Shown here one piece after another: positions 43,261 to 53,119 of a stretch of DNA of 64,000 nucleotides. The stretch is taken from assembly GCA_022821495.1 (NCBI GenBank), contig JAJEDN010000080.1:26143-90142 (forward strand). The letters are read 5' to 3'. How positions within the stretch are numbered: position 1 is the stretch's first letter; every line of letters begins with the position of its first letter. The notes beneath the pieces are model-generated. The model saw nothing but the letters and a program-made list of their open reading frames with translations, made no database searches and was not told the DNA's origin. The DNA is from Candidatus Poribacteria bacterium. Its GTDB lineage: Bacteria; Poribacteria; WGA-4E; WGA-3G. A program made the translations under genes and the position numbers.

Positions 43261-44070
43261 TTAGTCATGCTTTTGAAAAAGGACTTCGCTGACATCGTGC
43301 AATCCTTTGGGAGCATCGACGACCCACCGTGCCGCGCGAATCGCACCTTTTGCGAATGCTTCGGGACTGTGTGCGCGATGGACGACACTTAATTGCTCGC
43401 CTTCAGTCGCAAACAACACCGTATGATCCCCCGCAATATCACCACCTCGCACCGCATGGATACCGATCTGTTGCTTAGGTCTCGCACCAACGATACCGTG
43501 CCGACTGTAAACACCAATCTCATCTAAATCACGTTCTAACACCGTAGCAACAGTCTCCGCTAATCGGAGGGCAGTCCCGCTCGGCGAATCTGTTTTGTGA
43601 TTGTGGTGCGCCTCTATGACTTCAATATTATAATCATCTCCGAGGGCTTTCGCAATTAATTCAAGCGTTTGGATCATCACGTTAACACCGAGACTCATGT
43701 TCGGTGCCATCACACACTGAATCTGCGATGCGAGTGCTTTGACTGACGCAAGTTGATCTTCGGTAAATCCAGTTGTTCCGATGACGATGGCTTTACCGGC
43801 GTTGACCACCTGTTGAAGATACCTGAGTGTTACTTGTGGTTTTGAGAACTCCATGACGACATCCGCGTTTTGAAGTACGTCCTGAAGCTCACCTGTGATG
43901 GCTACACCGATGGCATCAATACCTGCAACGATACCCGCATCACTTCCGATTTGTGGGTGCAATGGATATTGAATCGCGCCAACAAGTTCCATATCGGCTT
44001 GTTGCGCAATACAGCGCGTAATACACTGCCCCATACGACCACAGACACCAGTAATAACAACACGGATCAT
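43261..44070 (-). CDS. dapB: 4-hydroxy-tetrahydrodipicolinate reductase, copy A
   Basis: 269 residues with an AAGG site seven bases before the ATG. GVCGRMG binds NAD(P)H, GTTGF follows, and EAHHNHKTDSPSGTA carries the catalytic His and Lys. It reduces hydroxy-tetrahydrodipicolinate in lysine and diaminopimelate synthesis. It lies 18 bases after copy B and ends eight bases into the earlier possible start of the YCF48 gene. The C-terminal halves of the two copies are almost the same in sequence, the N-terminal halves less so. Confidence 0.9.
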   Translation of the reverse strand: MIRVVITGVCGRMGQCITRCIAQQADMELVGAIQYPLHPQIGSDAGIVAGIDAIGVAITGELQDVLQNADVVMEFSKPQVTLRYLQQVVNAGKAIVIGTTGFTEDQLASVKALASQIQCVMAPNMSLGVNVMIQTLELIAKALGDDYNIEVIEAHHNHKTDSPSGTALRLAETVATVLERDLDEIGVYSRHGIVGARPKQQIGIHAVRGGDIAGDHTVLFATEGEQLSVVHRAHSPEAFAKGAIRAARWVVDAPKGLHDVSEVLFQKHD

Positions 44071-44088
44071 TGGAATACCTTCTAACGC

Positions 44089-44889
44089 CTACTGAAAAAG
44101 GACTTCGCTAACATCGTGCAACCCTCTCGGAGCATCGATGACCCATCGTGCCGCGCGAATCGCACCTTTTGCGAACGCTTCGGGACTGTGTGCGCGATGG
44201 ACGACACTTAATTGCTCGCCTTCGGTCGCAAACAATACTGTATGATCCCCCGCAATATCACCACCTCGCACCGCATGGATGCCGATCTGTTTTTTCGGTC
44301 TCGCACCAACAATACCGTGCCGACCGTAGATGCCTACTTCATCTAAATCACGTTCTAATGCGGTGGCAACGGTTTCCGCTAACCGCAGTGCGGTTCCACT
44401 CGGCGAATCAGCTTTGTGGTTGTGGTGTGCCTCTATGACTTCAATATCGTAATCGTCGCCAAGGGCTTTAGCGATGAGTTCCAAGGCTTGGATCATCACG
44501 TTAACACCGAGACTCATGTTCGGTGCCATTACACACCGAATCTGCGATGCGAGTGTTTGGACCGCGGCGAGTTCATCGGTATTAAACCCAGTTGTTGCGA
44601 TTATCATCGCTTTATCTGCTTCGACAACTTGTCTGAGATGTTCTAAAGTTGCTTCGGGTTTTGAGAACTCAATGACAACATCAGCATTTCCGAGCACATC
44701 GCCGAGTTCACTCGTGATCGCTACGCCAATTTCGCTAATCCCTGCGACAACACCCGCATCACTTCCGATCTGTGGGTGTTCGGGGTACTCAATCGCGCCA
44801 ACAATTTCCATATCGGCTTGCTGGGTAACGCCTTGAATGATGAGCCGTCCCATACGACCACAAGCCCCATTAATAATTACACGAATCAT
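44089..44889 (-). CDS. dapB: 4-hydroxy-tetrahydrodipicolinate reductase, copy B
   Basis: 266 residues. Same motifs as copy A: GACGRMG, ATTGF, EAHHNHKADSPSGTA, all catalytic residues intact. It is the first gene of the cluster dapB-dapB-YCF48-phyH-dapL. Both copies look functional; differences in the N-terminal nucleotide-binding half (for example residues 14-25) could give different cofactor or regulatory properties. The ribosome site AAGGA is rather far (12 bases). Confidence 0.9.
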   Translation of the reverse strand: MIRVIINGACGRMGRLIIQGVTQQADMEIVGAIEYPEHPQIGSDAGVVAGISEIGVAITSELGDVLGNADVVIEFSKPEATLEHLRQVVEADKAMIIATTGFNTDELAAVQTLASQIRCVMAPNMSLGVNVMIQALELIAKALGDDYDIEVIEAHHNHKADSPSGTALRLAETVATALERDLDEVGIYGRHGIVGARPKKQIGIHAVRGGDIAGDHTVLFATEGEQLSVVHRAHSPEAFAKGAIRAARWVIDAPRGLHDVSEVLFQ

Positions 44890-45112
44890 CTTTTAAATTT
44901 TCCTTGCGGTTAAATAACGTCGGTTTGAACTTTGACGGTTTTTGATATAGATCCTGCTTCGCAGTGAGAACCATTACATTACAGGCTACGCTTTCGGTAT
45001 TATTAGAATAGCGGTCAGCCATCGGCAATCGGTTTCTATCAGTAAAGAGGGTGCTGTTAAACGAAAACCTCTTTGCTGAAAGCTGAGAGCGAAGCGACCT
45101 GACTGCTGATGG
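44890..45112. other. Non-coding gap with inverted repeats
   Basis: GGTCAGCCATCGG near 45010 faces CTGATGGCT near 45104 across a GAGG/CCTC-containing segment, an imperfect long hairpin of the AGTCAGCnGTCAG type also hinted at near 22463. I see no gene here. Confidence 0.45.
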
Positions 45113-45258
45113 CTATTTCAACGTGAGCAGATATGCCAGAAGATCATGCATCTGCTTCACTGAAAGGATATCTGCATAATTTTCAGGCATAACCCCGGCT
45201 TTTGGGACCCGGCGACTCTGCAAATCCTTTTTGAAATAAAAGGAAACGTGGGTATTTT
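45113..45258 (-). pseudogene. Cytochrome c C-terminal remnant
   Basis: The minus strand reads FYFKKDLQSRRVPKAGVMP, ENYADILSVKQMHDLLAYLL and TLK then TAG at 45113-45115, preceded in frame by a TAA near 45262. The pattern MPENYADILSVKQMHDLLAYLL is the last helix region of heme-binding c-type domains found at the end of large membrane-bound dehydrogenases in Planctomycetes-like bacteria. No CXXCH is left. Confidence 0.7.
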
Positions 45259-45376
45259 ACATTCTTGCCAAAATGTATCTCTCGAATGTTAGTTTATCAA
45301 AAATCAAATTTTATGTAAACCTTGATTTTTTCGGCGGTAGGATTATTCAGTTTTAGATTTTCGGCTGGCGGTAATT

Positions 45377-46276
45377 TCAATTTTCTCCTAACCTTGCCTG
45401 CTCTCCGGCGTGGTAAGAACTCCGAACCAAGGGTCCCGATTCTACATGCCGAAATCCCATCTCTATCCCTGCTTCTTTGAGTTCGTCAAATTCTTCAGGC
45501 GTATAATAGCGTTGAATCGGAAGATGGCGTGTAGAAGGTGAGAGATACTGCCCTATCGTGAGAATGTCGCACCCAGTATTGCGAATGTCTTGCATCGTTT
45601 CCAAGAGTTCAGTCACAGTTTCACCTAAACCGACCATGAGACCGGATTTTGTGAGCATCTCGGCATCAAGCTGTTTGCTAATTTGGAGGAGGGTCAAGGT
45701 CTGCTGATAATTCGCATAAGGACGGACGCGACGATAGAGACGCTGGACGGTCTCGGTGTTGTGGTTAAGCACTTCTGGACGTGCCTGCACGATGACCGCA
45801 AGCGCATCCCAATTCCCCTCAAGGTCGGGGATAAGCACTTCCACGGTACATCCGGGACGATGTTTCCGGGCTTCAGCGATGCATTCGGCGAAGACACTTG
45901 CACCGCCATCATTGAGATCGTCGCGATTCACGGAGGTAATAACGATGTGTTTGAGTTTTAAATAACCGACGGCTTCTCCGAGGCGTCGCGGTTCATCGGT
46001 ATCAACAATACCCCCCGGTGCTCCTTTTTTTACGGCACAAAACATGCATCGCCGCGTACAGACATCGCCTAATATCATGAAGGTGGCAGTCCGGCTGTTC
46101 CAACATTCACCGATATTCGGGCATCGCGCTTCTTCGCAAACGGTGTGGAGTTGCAAATCCCGCATGAGTTTTTTCAACTCGGCATAGTTATCGCCGCCCG
46201 GAATCCGCGCCTTTATCCACGACGGATGACGGCGTTGCTGTGTTTTTGGGGCAACTATCGGAAGTGGCTTCATCAT
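45377..46276 (-). CDS. lipA: Lipoyl synthase
   Basis: 299 residues. Cys47, Cys52 and Cys58 (CEEARCPNIGEC) hold the auxiliary iron-sulfur cluster; Cys73, Cys77 and Cys80 (CTRRCMFC) bind the radical-SAM cluster. RSSYHAGEQ near the end is the conserved C-terminal serine motif. It inserts two sulfurs into octanoyl groups of lipoyl-dependent enzymes. Two ATGs are adjacent; the first is given. No lipB is next to it. Confidence 0.96.
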   Translation of the reverse strand: MMKPLPIVAPKTQQRRHPSWIKARIPGGDNYAELKKLMRDLQLHTVCEEARCPNIGECWNSRTATFMILGDVCTRRCMFCAVKKGAPGGIVDTDEPRRLGEAVGYLKLKHIVITSVNRDDLNDGGASVFAECIAEARKHRPGCTVEVLIPDLEGNWDALAVIVQARPEVLNHNTETVQRLYRRVRPYANYQQTLTLLQISKQLDAEMLTKSGLMVGLGETVTELLETMQDIRNTGCDILTIGQYLSPSTRHLPIQRYYTPEEFDELKEAGIEMGFRHVESGPLVRSSYHAGEQARLGEN

Positions 46277-46444
46277 TTTTTAATTTAGCCCTAACGGGAG
46301 CAGTCAGGAAAGTTTCAGCAGGGCCAAACTCCTAAAAAAATCTACTATGCACCGTTGTTGCATGGCTACTGTTTCTTGCTGAGTTTTCTCTTTTTATTTT
46401 TTTCGCCACGGCACAAAGGATCATGCCAACTACTTTTAGAAAGA

Positions 46445-46538
46445 TGGCGGGAGAGGGTGGGAGTCGAACCCACCTATCCACATGCATGGACAAGCCGGTT
46501 TTGAAGACCGGTAGGGCCACCGGACCCTATCCTCCCCC
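46445..46538 (-). tRNA. selC: tRNA-Sec (anticodon UCA)
   Basis: 94 bases including an encoded CCA. The acceptor is eight pairs (GGGGGAGG / CCTCTCCC, one G-U), the D stem six pairs with a four-base CGGT loop, the anticodon loop CTTCAAA holds TCA (complement at 46502-46504), and the extra arm forms a six-pair stem TGTCCA/TGGATA. The T arm has TTCGACT. These are the special marks of bacterial selenocysteine tRNA. selB lies 44 bases upstream on the same strand. Confidence 0.97.
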
Positions 46539-46581
46539 ATAATTTTTTAAACTCTCAAAAGCACAAACTAAAGTGATATGT

Positions 46582-48522
46582 TTATGTTTGCAAGTGCCGC
46601 GGGTGTAACCTTCGGACGTTGTCGTCTCGAATCGTGAGGTTCTGAGCGTCACAATACTCTAAAAACGGCACGGCATACTTTCGTGAGGTTTGTGCCATTT
46701 CACGGAATTCAGCAACTGTTATTGTCCCATTTTCGCGGAGATGCGCAGTTAACAATTCGCTGACTTCTTCAAAAACGGTTCTGTGGGTGAAAAAATTATC
46801 TGCTATTTTGACGAATTGTCCCAAGTTCAGCAGTGCGTAAAACGTGGATTCAAGTACCTTTGGTGCGTATTCTGGTAATAATGTATTGAGCACATTGAGA
46901 CTCGGTGTATTCATACCCGCCTCCAAGAACAATTTCTCTAACGTCTCTTTCGCTGTCTCCGCCTCTTCAGAAAACTGGATTTCGTGAGATGCCAACCGGA
47001 GCAGGTTACCCTGTTTCGCGAGGTGCCCATCGGTAATGAGTCGATTCTCAAGTTTCTCAAAACTGAGTTCATCCAAGTTTAATTTTCGACGCACCTGCGA
47101 GGCGTTCTGACCAGCGAGGAGCGGTTGTGCCTCGTGAAACGCTTCCAATACTTCTACTATTTCCGCTTTAGCGGCTGCTGTTCGCGCCGCATCAGAAACG
47201 AGAGGCGTTCTACCCGATTGATCCCAACGAACAATTTTCCTTTCAGCTTCAAGCCCCTTCAATATGGCTTTCACATCCGTTTGCGAATGCGGTAAATAGT
47301 AGTAAAGGAACGATTCTGGCATGCAAAGCGTTTCGCTATTTAGCAGGACAGTATTAACAATTCGTGCATCATCCGCTTCTTCCCATTCCGCTAAAGTGGC
47401 AATAGTTTCCGGCGTAAACCGCTTATGCTTAGGCGCGAACGGATTGATAACCTCACCCCCACCGACTGTATGCTGCGCTGAGAAATCGCGTAAGATGATT
47501 CTATCACCCCTAAAAGTTAGAATCGGCTGCTCTAATCGGAGTTGAACTTGCACATTGTCCCCGGGTAGAATCGCTTCGTCAATCAATAGAATTAACCGGC
47601 AAAATATTTCGCGGGTACCGAGATATGCCCGGAAACGGCTCCAATGTTCAATAATTCTTGGGAATGAGGACAAAATTTGCAAGGAAACATCTATATTGTC
47701 CGTCACTTGCGAAAACTCTATCGGACAGAGCACATCACCGCGTTGAATATTCTGTGCGGAGGTGCCAGAGAGGTTTAAGGCTGTCCTTTGTCCTGCTTGT
47801 GCGACGTGGGCAGGTTCATTGTGTACCTGTATGCCGCGTACTCGAACGGCATCGCCTTGCGGAAGAATCACCATCCTTTGATCCCGATTGATGGATCCCC
47901 CGATCAGGGTGCCTGTCACAATAACGCCAAACCCTTGCACAGTAAAGACCCGATCGACATACAGTCGCGGAATACCGTCGTTCTCCTCTGCTTTCGTTGC
48001 GAGAGCTACCTGTTCAACGATGGTCTGCTTCAGTGTTTCAATACCGGCACCGGTTATGGCGGAAACGCTGACAGTCGGGATCCCTTCAAGGCTTGTCCCG
48101 ACGAGCATCTCCTGGGTCATCTCGGTCGCTTCCGCTAATTCATCAGGGGTCGCCAAGTCAGATTTTGTCATCACAAGGATGCCGTTTGAAATTCCCAGTA
48201 GATCCAAGATTGCCAAGTGTTCAAGCGTCTGTTCTTGGACCCCCTCCTTCGCATCAACGACGAATAGGACAATATCCATGCCGTAAGCACCCGAAAGCAT
48301 GCTTCGGATAAATCTCTCGTGTCCGGGTACATCAACGATACCCGCGCGTGAGCCATCGGACAAGTCAAAGTAAGCGAAACCTAACTCAATAGACAAACCG
48401 CGCTCGCGTTCCTCCTTGAGCCGGTCTGTCTCCATACCTGTGAGCGCGCCAACGAGAGCCGTTTTCCCGTGGTCAACATGTCCCGCTGTGCCGATGATAA
48501 GGTGTCGTCTATCTTGATGCAT
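46582..48522 (-). CDS. selB: Selenocysteine-specific elongation factor SelB
   Basis: 646 residues from the ATG at 48522 (a TTG four codons earlier is in frame). GTPase motifs GHVDHGKT (about 14-21), DVPGH and TKSD are followed by two beta-barrel domains ([20 protein letters not shown]) and the four winged helices of the C-terminal half that read the SECIS hairpin. It delivers Sec-tRNA to UGA codons. selC is directly downstream. selA and selD are not in the window, nor did I find a gene with a recoded UGA. Confidence 0.96.
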   Translation of the reverse strand: MHQDRRHLIIGTAGHVDHGKTALVGALTGMETDRLKEERERGLSIELGFAYFDLSDGSRAGIVDVPGHERFIRSMLSGAYGMDIVLFVVDAKEGVQEQTLEHLAILDLLGISNGILVMTKSDLATPDELAEATEMTQEMLVGTSLEGIPTVSVSAITGAGIETLKQTIVEQVALATKAEENDGIPRLYVDRVFTVQGFGVIVTGTLIGGSINRDQRMVILPQGDAVRVRGIQVHNEPAHVAQAGQRTALNLSGTSAQNIQRGDVLCPIEFSQVTDNIDVSLQILSSFPRIIEHWSRFRAYLGTREIFCRLILLIDEAILPGDNVQVQLRLEQPILTFRGDRIILRDFSAQHTVGGGEVINPFAPKHKRFTPETIATLAEWEEADDARIVNTVLLNSETLCMPESFLYYYLPHSQTDVKAILKGLEAERKIVRWDQSGRTPLVSDAARTAAAKAEIVEVLEAFHEAQPLLAGQNASQVRRKLNLDELSFEKLENRLITDGHLAKQGNLLRLASHEIQFSEEAETAKETLEKLFLEAGMNTPSLNVLNTLLPEYAPKVLESTFYALLNLGQFVKIADNFFTHRTVFEEVSELLTAHLRENGTITVAEFREMAQTSRKYAVPFLEYCDAQNLTIRDDNVRRLHPRHLQT

Positions 48523-48535
48523 AACTGAGTCCAAA

Positions 48536-48672
48536 TGGAAGAAACCCCCTAAATCCCCCTTATCAGGGGGACTTGTAATGCCTGATGGAAGAACCCCCTA
48601 AATCCCCCTTATCAGGGGACTTGTAACGTCCCATCGAAGAAACCCCCTAAATCCCTCCTATCAGGGGGACTT
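48536..48672. repeat. Three tandem CCCCCTAAAT cores
   Basis: Three copies of GAAACCCCCTAAATCCCCC-TTATCAGGGGG-ACTT with different spacers (GTAATGCCTGATG and GTAACGTCCCATC) between selB and lepB. The last copy ends three bases before the lepB stop codon. Confidence 0.88.
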
Positions 48673-48675
48673 ATA

Positions 48676-49464
48676 TTAAGGGTATGCACGGATCATCTTA
48701 CCAATTCGACCGAATCTGACGTTCGCTACCAGTTTCCACACTTCCCACACTTTCGCGGGTCGCGCGTCACTTGCGGGACGCGAGGCAAATGACCAATATA
48801 CCATAAACGCTTGCCCTTTAATGTCGCTAACATCTACAGGTCCCCAAGAGCGGCTATCGCTACTCTGGTCGCGGTTATCCCCCATCGCGAAGACCTTGCC
48901 TTTTGGGATAATAAACGGCTTGCCTTCAGGAAACTTACGTCTAAACTGGCTCGAAGTTAAAGCGTAATCAGAAAATTCTTCTGTATCTGGCAGATATTCC
49001 GGTTGACGAAACGGCGGAAAATCGCCTCTTTTGAAATGGCTGAAATTCATGTGCTTTGTATAGTGGACCTCGTCAATTGCAACACCGTTTACATAGAGTG
49101 TATTCCCGCGTGTCTCGATTGTATCTCCCTCAACAGCTACAATGCGCTTGATGAAATTTCGCTCCCGATCGTGTGGTGGAATAAAAACGAAAACGTCCCC
49201 ACGGGTAGGCTTATGGAAATCGAAAACTTTTATATCTGTGCCGGGGATTGTAATACCGTAGATAAACTTGCATACCAGAATCCGGTCTCCGATAAGGAGC
49301 GTGTCTTCCATTGAACCAGACGGGATTTTGAACGCTTCAACGACAAAAGGTCGAATAAATCCAAAAACGAGAATAAGCGCGACAACGATGACTTGGGAAT
49401 ATTCCCATACAATAGTTCTCCGAAACTTTTGCCATTTAGATAATTGGGTGTTGTTATCATTCAT
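48676..49464 (-). CDS. lepB: Signal peptidase I
   Basis: 262 residues. An N-terminal transmembrane helix (about 22-40) precedes PSGSM with catalytic Ser51, RIVAVEGD with Lys106 and GDNRDQSSDSR. It removes signal peptides from exported proteins at the outer face of the cytoplasmic membrane. It follows lepA by 44 bases, the same order as in Escherichia coli. Confidence 0.95.
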   Translation of the reverse strand: MNDNNTQLSKWQKFRRTIVWEYSQVIVVALILVFGFIRPFVVEAFKIPSGSMEDTLLIGDRILVCKFIYGITIPGTDIKVFDFHKPTRGDVFVFIPPHDRERNFIKRIVAVEGDTIETRGNTLYVNGVAIDEVHYTKHMNFSHFKRGDFPPFRQPEYLPDTEEFSDYALTSSQFRRKFPEGKPFIIPKGKVFAMGDNRDQSSDSRSWGPVDVSDIKGQAFMVYWSFASRPASDARPAKVWEVWKLVANVRFGRIGKMIRAYP

Positions 49465-49508
49465 GATATTTTCAAGCCTCTAAAGATAAAAGCGTTCTCC
49501 TCTTTACA

Positions 49509-51314
49509 TTATTCATCAGTTGCCAGCATCGCTGTGAATGCTTCTTGTGGTACATCAACTTTACCAATCTGTTTAAGTCGTTTTTTGCCTTCTTTCTGTT
49601 TCTCTAACAATTTCCGTTTTCGCGTCACATCGCCGCCATAGCATTTTGCTGTAACATTTTTTCGGAGTGCCCGGACCGTTTCACGAGCGATGATCTTGTT
49701 ACCAATCGCTGCTTGAACCGGCACTTCAAACATCTGGCGAGGAATCAGCTCTTTGAGTTTGGATACTAACGCTTTTCCGCGTGTTTCTGCCGTATCAAGC
49801 GGCAAAATAGTTGAAAGGGCATCCACAGGATCACCGTTAAGTAGCACATCTAATTTTACTAACTTTTCGGGTTTGTATTCACCGATGTCATATTCTAACG
49901 AACCGTATCCGCGTGTTAGGGACTTCAACTTCGGATAGAAATCCATCAGCATTTCACTGAGCGGGAGTTCATAGAGCAATTGCACACGACTTACGTCCAA
50001 TTGGTTCATCCGCTTATATACACCCCGACGCTTCTGACAAAGTTCCATCGCATTTCCAATATAATCGCGCGGCACTATTATGTCAATATTGACATACGGC
50101 TCTTCAATTCGTTCAATATTATTCGGTTCGGGGAGATGCGCGGGGTTATCAACAGTCACGTACCCACCCGTTTTCAGATACACTCGGTACATGACACTCG
50201 GAGCAGTCCGAACAAGTGCGAGTCCGAATTCCCGTTCAAGCCGTTCATGGATGATCTCCATGTGCAGTAAACCGAGAAAGCCGCACCGAAATCCGAAGCC
50301 AAGTGCGACGGATGTTTCAGGTTCAAAATTGAAAGAGGAATCGTTGAGACGTAGTTTATCAAGTGCCTCACGCAGCGCATGAAACTGGTTTGTGTCTGCT
50401 GGATACAGCCCACTGAATACAAGCGGTTTCATCTCGCGATAGCCGGGCAGCGGTGTTTCGGTTGGTCTCACATGGTGTGTGATTGTATCTCCTATTTTCG
50501 CCTTATCAATCTCTCGAATGCCCGCGATAAGGTATCCGACACCACCGGTGCGTAACTCCGTAGTTTTTTGCATCTCTGGCGTAAAGATGCCTACCTCTTC
50601 AACCTCGTAGGAACGTTGTGTCTCCATGAGTTGAATTTTTTCCCCGGGTTTCACATTCCCATCAAAGATTCGGGTGTACATGATAACACCACGATAGTTA
50701 TCGTAGACAGAATCAAGTACGAGTGCTTTTAAGGAGGCTTCAGCTTCACCGACAGGTGCGGGGATCCGATCGACAATTGCTTCTAATATGGCAGGGATGC
50801 CGATCCCCATTTTCGCACTAACGAGGAGGGCATCGTCGGCAGGAATACCGATAACTTCTTCTATCTGTCTTTTGGCTTCATCGGGTTGCGCGCCGGGTAA
50901 ATCAATTTTATTGACGACAGGAATAATCTCAAGATTGTTGTCAATTGCGAGATATGCGTTCGCCAAGGTTTGTGCCTCAACACCTTGGGCGGCATCAACA
51001 ATTAAAATCGCGCCCTCACATGCCGCGAGGCTACGCGAGACCTCGTAAGTAAAATCGACGTGTCCGGGGGTATCAATCAAATTGAGTTCGTAGTGGGTTC
51101 CATCGGGGGCAGGATAGTGCAGCTTGACAGCAGTGGCTTTAATAGTAATACCACGCTCGCGTTCTAAATCCATCAAATCAAGCACCTGCTCACGCATATC
51201 GCGTTCAGCGAGCGTATCGGTATGCTCAAGGAGCCGGTCGCTCAGGGTGCTTTTTCCGTGGTCGATGTGCCCTAAAATACAAAAATTCCGTATGTTTTCA
51301 AGATTCGTTGACAT
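49509..51314 (-). CDS. lepA: Elongation factor 4
   Basis: 601 residues, the usual length. [18 protein letters not shown] and NKIDLPGA are the GTP-binding motifs; [25 protein letters not shown] is the family-specific C-terminal domain. It back-translocates or rescues stalled ribosomes. No clear ribosome site upstream of the ATG. Confidence 0.97.
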   Translation of the reverse strand: MSTNLENIRNFCILGHIDHGKSTLSDRLLEHTDTLAERDMREQVLDLMDLERERGITIKATAVKLHYPAPDGTHYELNLIDTPGHVDFTYEVSRSLAACEGAILIVDAAQGVEAQTLANAYLAIDNNLEIIPVVNKIDLPGAQPDEAKRQIEEVIGIPADDALLVSAKMGIGIPAILEAIVDRIPAPVGEAEASLKALVLDSVYDNYRGVIMYTRIFDGNVKPGEKIQLMETQRSYEVEEVGIFTPEMQKTTELRTGGVGYLIAGIREIDKAKIGDTITHHVRPTETPLPGYREMKPLVFSGLYPADTNQFHALREALDKLRLNDSSFNFEPETSVALGFGFRCGFLGLLHMEIIHERLEREFGLALVRTAPSVMYRVYLKTGGYVTVDNPAHLPEPNNIERIEEPYVNIDIIVPRDYIGNAMELCQKRRGVYKRMNQLDVSRVQLLYELPLSEMLMDFYPKLKSLTRGYGSLEYDIGEYKPEKLVKLDVLLNGDPVDALSTILPLDTAETRGKALVSKLKELIPRQMFEVPVQAAIGNKIIARETVRALRKNVTAKCYGGDVTRKRKLLEKQKEGKKRLKQIGKVDVPQEAFTAMLATDE

Positions 51315-51381
51315 GATGTATATAGTATATCACAAGGTCTGTTGAATTGTCCATAAAATCTTATTTTCAGTTCAGGACGAA

Positions 51382-51520
51382 TTATAGTAAACTTTAGAAT
51401 TATAGTAAATCCCATAATTACCTATACACCAACGGGCTGGCGAGGTTACAAACCTCGCCAGCGAAGGAGAGGTATTTTGTGCTTCTGAGAGTGTAAACTT
51501 ATTTTTCGATTTTACTATAA
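51382..51520. mobile_element. MITE-like element, family A, copy 4, with GGCGAGG core
   Basis: Bounded by TTATAGTAAA (51400; an additional copy at 51382) and TTTACTATAA (51511-51520). The interior is different from the other family-A copies: it holds GCTGGCGAGGTT / AACCTCGCCAGC (51436-51462), the core otherwise found in family-B elements. The rest of the lepA-regulator gap is empty apart from the palindrome at 51537. Confidence 0.8.
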
Positions 51521-51536
51521 CAGGACACTCTGTGTA

Positions 51537-51558
51537 GATTCGGTTTCCTAACCGAACC
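51537..51558. repeat. TTCGGTTTCCTAACCGAA palindrome
   Basis: TTCGGTT / AACCGAA around TCCT. The same palindrome, with a G/C pair more on each side, occurs at 52859-52880, so these two bracket the regulator gene. Confidence 0.75.
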
Positions 51559-51612
51559 AGATTTTATAGAGAAACCTTGAAGACTTCAAAAAACCGCTTC
51601 AGTTGTACTGCG

Positions 51613-52131
51613 TTAGCTGCTTTTCAGTTTTATGAGTGCGTTGTGATACTTGACGAGTGCATCGACTTTCTTGTCCTTTGGCATTTTCTCGTCGTCCAAG
51701 ATTTCAGTGACGATACTTTCGATGCTCCGTTGCGCGAATCGGATATTCTCGTTAAGGGTGTCCTTTTGTCGAAAAGCATTCTTGCTGACTATCAACTGAT
51801 GCGGTTCAAGTTGCAGGACTTCTGCAAGCTGCATGAAGTTCTTATCTTTTGGAAATTCGTCGTTTGTCAGCCATCGCATGACGGTTCGGTAGGAGACACC
51901 CACCTTTTCATGAAGTTGCTTAAGCGTGAGGTTGCATTCTTTTATCCGGACGCGAATAAGTTCGCTATCTAAACGGAAACGATCAGGGTCAAAGAGGGTA
52001 GTCTGGCTTGCACTCTGTTTCAGGGTTGGGTCGGTGGTTTTGGTTTCCATCGTGAGCTCCTCCACGAGTTCTTCGCCGCCAAAATTCTCGGCGAAGTCTA
52101 ATAATTGTTTTTCGATCTTTTTTAGATCCAT
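51613..52131 (-). CDS. XRE-type helix-turn-helix regulator
   Basis: 172 residues with AAGGA nine bases before the ATG. The helix-turn-helix is in the middle (about 68-112): LTLKQLHEKVGVSYRTVMRW followed by NDEFPKDKNFMQLAEVLQLEPHQLI. The flanks are acidic/helical and are probably used for dimers. The upstream DNA has a cluster of palindromic TGTGACGT sites, so it probably controls its own transcription. It may have been the repressor of a lost mobile element or toxin system. Confidence 0.7.
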   Translation of the reverse strand: MDLKKIEKQLLDFAENFGGEELVEELTMETKTTDPTLKQSASQTTLFDPDRFRLDSELIRVRIKECNLTLKQLHEKVGVSYRTVMRWLTNDEFPKDKNFMQLAEVLQLEPHQLIVSKNAFRQKDTLNENIRFAQRSIESIVTEILDDEKMPKDKKVDALVKYHNALIKLKSS

Positions 52132-52168
52132 GTTGAAATATCCTTCTGTTTACGAAGTTTACGAAATA

Positions 52169-52243
52169 TGTGACGTTGAATGTGACGTTTGTAACGTCAC
52201 ATGTGACGTGCAGAATCCACGTGGTGACTGGAAATGTGACGTG
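52169..52243. promoter_or_regulatory. Cluster of TGTGACGT palindromes, likely operators
   Basis: Within 75 bases TGTGACGT occurs at 52169, 52181, 52202 and 52235, and its complement at 52194. These make TGACGTT-tgt-AACGTCA (52183-52199) and the perfect palindrome ACGTCACATGTGACGT (52194-52209). The cluster starts 38 bases upstream of the regulator start codon. Confidence 0.65.
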
Positions 52244-53119
52244 ATTTCGGAATTTTTTATCACTTTGGGCTTTCTCCTATGTTTCGGTTTTTGGCGTGTC
52301 CCGCATCGAATCTCACATAAGCCATATTTTGGACGTTGCCTTCTAAATCACGTGTTAATTATACGGTGCATTTTCGGGGTAATCAAATGGAAAATGTCCG
52401 AAGATATTGTGATTATACTGTATTTTAATGTATGTTTAATGTATTTTCGATTTTTGGGCGTTTTTTTGGGTTGTTTGGGATGGGATTTGTGGGAGTCAGT
52501 TATCGGTTGCCAGTTAAAGAGAGATTTGATTCAGTAGTGTACTGCTTGACTAATGACTGTGTGCTAATTTGTCTGAATCGCGGATTGTCGCGGATGACAC
52601 GGATGACGCGGATTTTTTGGGCGTGGTCTGAACTGTGATTTATGGGATTTAGGGATTTGCTATGATTTCATAGTCGGTGGTCGTCGAAAACCTTCAGTAG
52701 TTGCCTACTCCTTTATCGCTACTGGAAGGTTACTCCTATAGCAGATTGTTACAATTCGGTGTTGATTTTACAAAAGAAGTAAATAATCCTATCATGTGGT
52801 CAGAGCAATTCAATTGATCGTCCATTTTTCGATCGGATTTTCACCCGCCGGCCCGGTAGGTTCGGTTTCCTAACCGAACCGGAACTTAGCCACAAACCTT
52901 GCAGGTTTTCCAAAACCACTCTTTAGTCCTGTAGAAACGCAATGTTTATAGCAGTGTTTTCAAATAAGCATCATAGCGTAGGTTATGAGAAAAGTGGTAA
53001 ATCATAACGCTTTTCTACGTCCTATTTTAATTTGGCATAGGGCAACTCAAAATGTTATAATAAGAAGTTGAACAAAGCCGATATTAAAATCAAGATTATC
53101 AATACCTAAAAGAGACTCT
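52244..53119. other. Gene-free stretch with two repeats
   Basis: AT-rich sequence without a believable gene. It holds a degenerate CGGAT tandem (GCGGATTGTCGCGGATGACACGGATGACGCGGATT, 52579-52613) and the palindrome GGTTCGGTTTCC / TAACCGAACC at 52859-52880 followed by GCAGGTTTTCC. The plus-strand frame here has a composition unlike a protein. Confidence 0.5.

Noticed and set aside
43206..43268. Earlier start of the YCF48 gene overlapping the dapB stop
   Set aside because: It would put a charged stretch in front of the lipoprotein signal and has no ribosome site.
51926..52537. Plus-strand frame of 203 codons over the regulator start and operators
   Set aside because: It runs antisense through the XRE gene and across the TGTGACGT cluster; composition is not protein-like.
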